From contig JAAXZP010000096.1 of NCBI GenBank assembly GCA_012719815.1, positions 1-8,110 of the forward strand: a stretch of DNA of 8,110 nt, read 5' to 3'. The stretch is from Christensenellaceae bacterium (GTDB taxonomy: Bacteria; Bacillota; Clostridia; Christensenellales; SZUA-584). The notes under the pieces were generated by a model. It was not told the DNA's origin and made no database searches. It saw nothing but the letters and a program-made list of their open reading frames with translations. The first letter of the stretch is position 1. Each line of letters starts with the position of its first letter. The translations under genes and the position numbers were made by a program. Below are positions 5,812 to 8,110 of this stretch, in pieces.

Positions 5812-5820
5812 TAGACGCCG
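5795..5820 (+). terminator. Terminator-like inverted repeat, possibly for nrdDG
   Basis: CGGCGT (5795-5800) pairs perfectly with ACGCCG (5815-5820) across a 14-base loop, and TTGTTTTTTA follows, so on the + strand it looks like an intrinsic terminator with a long loop. It is the first such structure I find downstream of nrdG on that strand, about 410 bases after the nrdG stop, on the far side of the convergent lipoprotein gene. It also overlaps the lipoprotein promoter, so it could instead be an operator between the divergent promoters. Confidence 0.4.
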
Positions 5821-5836
5821 TTGTTTTTTATGGCTG

Positions 5837-5865
5837 TTGTGCACGGCGCGGCCGGATGGTATGAT
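5837..5865 (+). promoter_or_regulatory. Promoter of the methyltransferase operon (extended -10)
   Basis: TATGAT (5860-5865, 5 of 6) is preceded by TG one base upstream (TGGTATGAT), an extended -10 element. A weak -35, TTGTGC (5837-5842), lies 17 bases away. Transcription would start near 5872, giving a very short leader whose 5' end is nearly the Shine-Dalgarno site GGAGG (5873-5877), eight bases before the ATG. Confidence 0.55.
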
Positions 5866-5885
5866 GACGGTTGGAGGTTACGCAG

Positions 5886-6731
5886 ATGTTTTTGGCTAGC
5901 GGACTGAAAGGATATACGGTGCTCGACACGGGAGACGGCGAAAAGCTGGAGGATGTGGGCGGTATCATACTGCAGCGGCCCGACCCGCAGGTGATATGGG
6001 AAAAGTCGCGGCCTGAACTGTGGCGGCCCCACGCGGTTTACGAGCGCAGCAATACGGGCGGCGGCAGATGGCATTTTCTCAAAAAAATGCCCGAGAGGTG
6101 GACGGTTGAGCTCGCCGGGCTGAAGTTTTACGTGCGGCCCACCGGCTTTAAGCATATCGGCGTGTTTCCGGAGCAGGCGGCCAACTGGGAATACATCCGG
6201 CGGCGCATTGTCGAAAGCGGGCGCAAAATCAGCATGCTCAACCTCTTTGCGTACACCGGCGGCGCCACATTGGCGGCGCTGTCCGCGGGCGCTTCAGTAG
6301 TGCACGTGGACGCGGCCAAGAGCATGAACGAATGGGCGAAGGAGAACGCGAGGCTCTCCGGGCTTGCCGATGCGGAAGTGCGTTATATTACGGACGACTG
6401 CCACAAGTTCGTGCTGCGCGAACAGCGGCGCGGGCGGCGTTATGACGCCATCGTGATGGACCCGCCGTCTTACGGGCGCAGCGACAGCGGCGTGTGGAAG
6501 ATCGAGCAGAACCTGTTCCCGCTGGTGAAGGACTGCGCGGCGCTGCTGACGGACGAGCCGCTGTTTTTCATCATCAATTCGTATACCACGGGTCTTTCCG
6601 ACGTGGTCACCCGGAACATGCTGGTCAAGTGCCTGCCCAAGGGGAAGGTGGAATCCGGCGTGCTGGCGCTGCCGCAGAAGGACTCCGATGTGCTGCTGCC
6701 GTGCGGCACCACGTCGAGGTGGCAGCCGTGA
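5886..6731 (+). CDS. Class I SAM-dependent methyltransferase, RlmI-like (COG1092 type)
   Basis: This is a 281-residue Rossmann-fold methyltransferase, probably acting on rRNA or another RNA. The N-terminal ~80 residues (LDTGDGEKLEDVGGIILQRPDPQ) are a small conserved domain rather than an evident PUA domain. The core shows RPTGFKHIGVFPEQAANW, motif I NLFAYTGGAT (119-128), motif II HVDAAK (140-145) and the catalytic-type motif IV DPPSYGR (192-198), followed by INSYTTGLS. The pattern fits the family related to the 23S rRNA cytosine-5 methyltransferase RlmI, but the target base cannot be told. I prefer the ATG at 5886 over a TTG at 5871 because GGAGG (5873-5877) lies eight bases before it and would be inside the longer form. 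The stop overlaps the start of the pseudouridine synthase gene by four bases, which supports a shared RNA-modification role. Confidence 0.88.
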   Translation: MFLASGLKGYTVLDTGDGEKLEDVGGIILQRPDPQVIWEKSRPELWRPHAVYERSNTGGGRWHFLKKMPERWTVELAGLKFYVRPTGFKHIGVFPEQAANWEYIRRRIVESGRKISMLNLFAYTGGATLAALSAGASVVHVDAAKSMNEWAKENARLSGLADAEVRYITDDCHKFVLREQRRGRRYDAIVMDPPSYGRSDSGVWKIEQNLFPLVKDCAALLTDEPLFFIINSYTTGLSDVVTRNMLVKCLPKGKVESGVLALPQKDSDVLLPCGTTSRWQP

Positions 6732-7399
6732 ACGTACTCTACGAGGACAACCATCTGCTGGCGGTCGAAAAGCCCTACGGCGTGCCTTCACAGGCGGACG
6801 AGACGGGCGATAACGACATGCTCAGCCTGTGCAAGGCGTATATCAAGCAGAAGTATAACAAACCGGGCAATGTGTACCTCGGGATGGTGCACCGGCTGGA
6901 CAGGCCCACGGGCGGCGTGATGGTGTTTGCGCGCACGTCCAAGGCCGCCGCGCGGCTTGCGGCGCAGATGAAGTCCGGCGAGTTTGAAAAAACATACCTA
7001 GCGGTGCTGACCGCCGCGCCGCCGGAAAGGGAAGGCACGCTGGTTCACTGGCTGGTGAAGGACGAGGCGGCGCACATCGCGCGCATCGCGGATGAGGATA
7101 CGCCGGGCGCGAAACGGGCGGAGCTTTTCTTCGAGACGTTGGGGCAGCAGGATGGGCTGACCCTTGTGCGCATACGCCTCATAACCGGACGGTTTCACCA
7201 GATACGCGCGCAGATGGCGGCTATAGGCTGCCCCGTATACGGTGACATGAAATACGGGCCGCGCGATGTCAAGGCGCCTCTGGCGCTTTACGCATACCGC
7301 GTGTGCCTCAATCACCCGACGACAGGGCAACGGCTGTGCTTTACCGCCCTGCCGGAAAGATACCCTTTCACGCTTTTCAATATCTCCGACGAGAATTAG
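6728..7399 (+). CDS. RluA-family RNA pseudouridine synthase
   Basis: This enzyme converts uridine to pseudouridine in rRNA or tRNA. The protein has 223 residues and the hallmark motif VHRLDRPTGG with the catalytic Asp58. YEDNHLLAVEKPYGVPSQ (5-22) is the usual first strand region, FEKTYLAV contains the conserved Lys-Tyr, and LITGRFHQIRAQMAAIGCPVYGD is the conserved C-terminal core motif. There is no N-terminal S4 domain, so it resembles RluA rather than RluD in architecture. The GTG start at 6728 overlaps the upstream stop (GTGA) and has a GAGGTGG site (6716-6722) five bases before it. The in-frame codons upstream fall in the methyltransferase gene and do not resemble the family. Which RNA position it modifies cannot be told. 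Confidence 0.93.
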   Translation: MNVLYEDNHLLAVEKPYGVPSQADETGDNDMLSLCKAYIKQKYNKPGNVYLGMVHRLDRPTGGVMVFARTSKAAARLAAQMKSGEFEKTYLAVLTAAPPEREGTLVHWLVKDEAAHIARIADEDTPGAKRAELFFETLGQQDGLTLVRIRLITGRFHQIRAQMAAIGCPVYGDMKYGPRDVKAPLALYAYRVCLNHPTTGQRLCFTALPERYPFTLFNISDEN

Positions 7400-7467
7400 G
7401 CGGCACGCCTCAAGCAATTAATTCCTGAAAGATGTTTTTTTTGCCGCCCGTCGTGTATAATGGGCGG
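7398..7467 (+). repeat. Set of GC-rich inverted repeats before the ABC-F gene
   Basis: Four complementary pieces lie in this intergenic stretch. AGGCG-GCA-CGCCT (7398-7410) is a local hairpin starting within the stop codon of the pseudouridine synthase. GGCGGCA (7399-7405) also pairs with TGCCGCC (7442-7448). CCGCCC (7444-7449) pairs with GGGCGG (7462-7467). The second and third pairings exclude each other. A run of eight T (7435-7442) has no stem directly before it, so a normal intrinsic terminator is not evident. Confidence 0.5.
7456..7461 (+). promoter_or_regulatory. Probable -10 box of the ABC-F gene
   Basis: TATAAT is a perfect -10 element. No good -35 is seen at the proper distance (7433-7438 reads TGTTTT). 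It lies in the 12-base loop between CCGCCC and GGGCGG, so a protein binding that inverted repeat would cover the promoter. Transcription would begin near 7468, leaving about 29 bases of leader with GGAGG at 7486-7490. Confidence 0.5.
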
Positions 7468-7496
7468 GTATCAATGGGCGAACACGGAGGATTATT

Positions 7497-8110
7497 TTGG
7501 TCGCGCTGACGTTACACAACATAAGCAAGAGCTTTGGCGCGGATGAAGTGCTGAAAAACATATCGCTGACGGTGACGGACGAGCAGCGCCTGGGGCTGGT
7601 GGGGCCCAACGGTGCGGGCAAGACCACGCTGCTGCGCATCATCTGCGGCGAGGAGGCGCCGGACAGCGGAACCGTCTCCGTCGCCAACCCGGCGGGGGTG
7701 GGTTATCTCAGCCAGGAGGTACCCTCGGGCACGCGGGATACCGTATGGCAAACGATGCTGGCGGTGTTTGATGATGTGTTTGCGATGGAGAAGCGCATGC
7801 GCAAGCTGGAGCATCAGATGGCGGATGCCGCTGAGGACAGCGACGCGTGGCGGCGCGTTGCCCGCGAATATGAGCGTTTGACGCGCGCCTTTGAAGAAGC
7901 GGGCGGTTACGGCTATAAAAGCGCCATCAGCGGCGTGCTGAAAGGGCTGGGGCTGGGCGAAGAGACGTTTGAGCAGCCGGTGGACACGCTGTCCGGCGGT
8001 CAGCGCGCGCGGCTGGCTCTGGGCCGGCTGCTGCTCAGAAAACCTGCGCTGCTGCTATTGGACGAGCCCACCAACCACCTGGATGCGGAAGCGACCGAAT
8101 GGCTGGAGAA
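7497..8110 (+). CDS. ABC-F family ATPase, 5' part (runs off the window)
   Basis: ABC-F proteins are soluble twin-ATPase proteins, without membrane domains, that act on the ribosome in translation quality control or antibiotic protection. The frame starts at TTG 7497, six bases after GGAGG (7486-7490), and is open to the window end: 204 codons plus two bases. The visible part is most of the first ATPase domain. It has Walker A GPNGAGKTT (36-44), Q-loop YLSQE (70-74), signature LSGGQ (165-169) and Walker B with the ABC-F hallmark LLLLDEPTNHLD (185-196). The charged insertion at about 97-135 (MEKRMRKLEHQMADAAED) is the helical arm typical of YdiF/Uup-like members. The expected linker (P-site tRNA interaction motif) and second ATPase domain are outside the window, so the subfamily cannot be fixed. 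Its separate promoter suggests it is not part of the preceding operon. Confidence 0.93.
   Translation, partial: MVALTLHNISKSFGADEVLKNISLTVTDEQRLGLVGPNGAGKTTLLRIICGEEAPDSGTVSVANPAGVGYLSQEVPSGTRDTVWQTMLAVFDDVFAMEKRMRKLEHQMADAAEDSDAWRRVAREYERLTRAFEEAGGYGYKSAISGVLKGLGLGEETFEQPVDTLSGGQRARLALGRLLLRKPALLLLDEPTNHLDAEATEWLE

Noticed and set aside
5755..5844. A 30-codon N-terminal extension of the lipoprotein
   Set aside because: The extension has no ribosome site, would cover the predicted promoter, and would bury the signal peptide inside the protein.
6494..6727. A longer form of the pseudouridine synthase beginning at 6494
   Set aside because: These codons lie within the methyltransferase gene in another frame and do not resemble the family; the GTG at 6728 has a good ribosome site and gives the conserved N-terminus.
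7435..7442. The run of eight T as the tail of an intrinsic terminator for the methyltransferase operon
   Set aside because: No inverted repeat lies directly before it; the nearest hairpin (7398-7410) is 24 bases upstream.

Overview
The window is a gene-dense chromosomal segment, rich in G+C in its coding parts, from what looks like an obligately or facultatively anaerobic Gram-positive bacterium, most likely a high-G+C member of the Clostridia. The pointers are the metG-tatD-radical SAM cluster, a class III (oxygen-sensitive) ribonucleotide reductase with a Firmicute-type NrdG activase, strong GGAGG-type Shine-Dalgarno sites, and a small lipoprotein with a typical signal peptide. The genus cannot be named from this sequence alone. 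Nothing here looks like a prophage, insertion sequence, CRISPR array or rRNA/tRNA gene, and no stretch of more than about 200 bases lacks a gene.

Layout. (1) 1-2423: an operon of overlapping + strand genes. It holds the 3' half of metG (methionyl-tRNA synthetase), a TatD-family metal hydrolase, and a short radical SAM protein of the TatD-associated type whose function is unknown. (2) 2424-2626: an AT-rich control region. It carries two perfect DnaA boxes in direct tandem, a strong sigma-A promoter, a near-perfect NrdR box inside that promoter, a weaker second NrdR-like box one promoter element downstream, and a structured 5' leader. (3) 2627-5386: nrdD and its radical SAM activase nrdG, the anaerobic dNTP-synthesis operon. 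(4) 5383-5754, minus strand: a small predicted lipoprotein with two membrane helices, convergent with nrdG. The two stop codons overlap, and a textbook terminator for the lipoprotein gene lies inside the nrdG coding sequence. (5) 5755-5885: divergent promoters and a terminator-like inverted repeat. (6) 5886-7399: a translationally coupled pair, a SAM-dependent methyltransferase and an RluA-type pseudouridine synthase, both probably acting on RNA. (7) 7400-7496: an intergenic region with GC-rich inverted repeats around a -10 box. (8) 7497-8110: the 5' part of an ABC-F ATPase gene starting with TTG and running off the window.

The genes are mostly housekeeping: translation (metG, RNA modification, ABC-F) and DNA precursor supply (nrdDG). 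The most interesting parts are regulatory. The nrdDG control region combines an apparent NrdR operator with tandem DnaA boxes, which would tie anaerobic dNTP synthesis both to dNTP level and to replication initiation. The nrdG/lipoprotein junction is a compact convergent arrangement with an overlapping terminator. The TatD-linked radical SAM protein is the least understood gene in the window.
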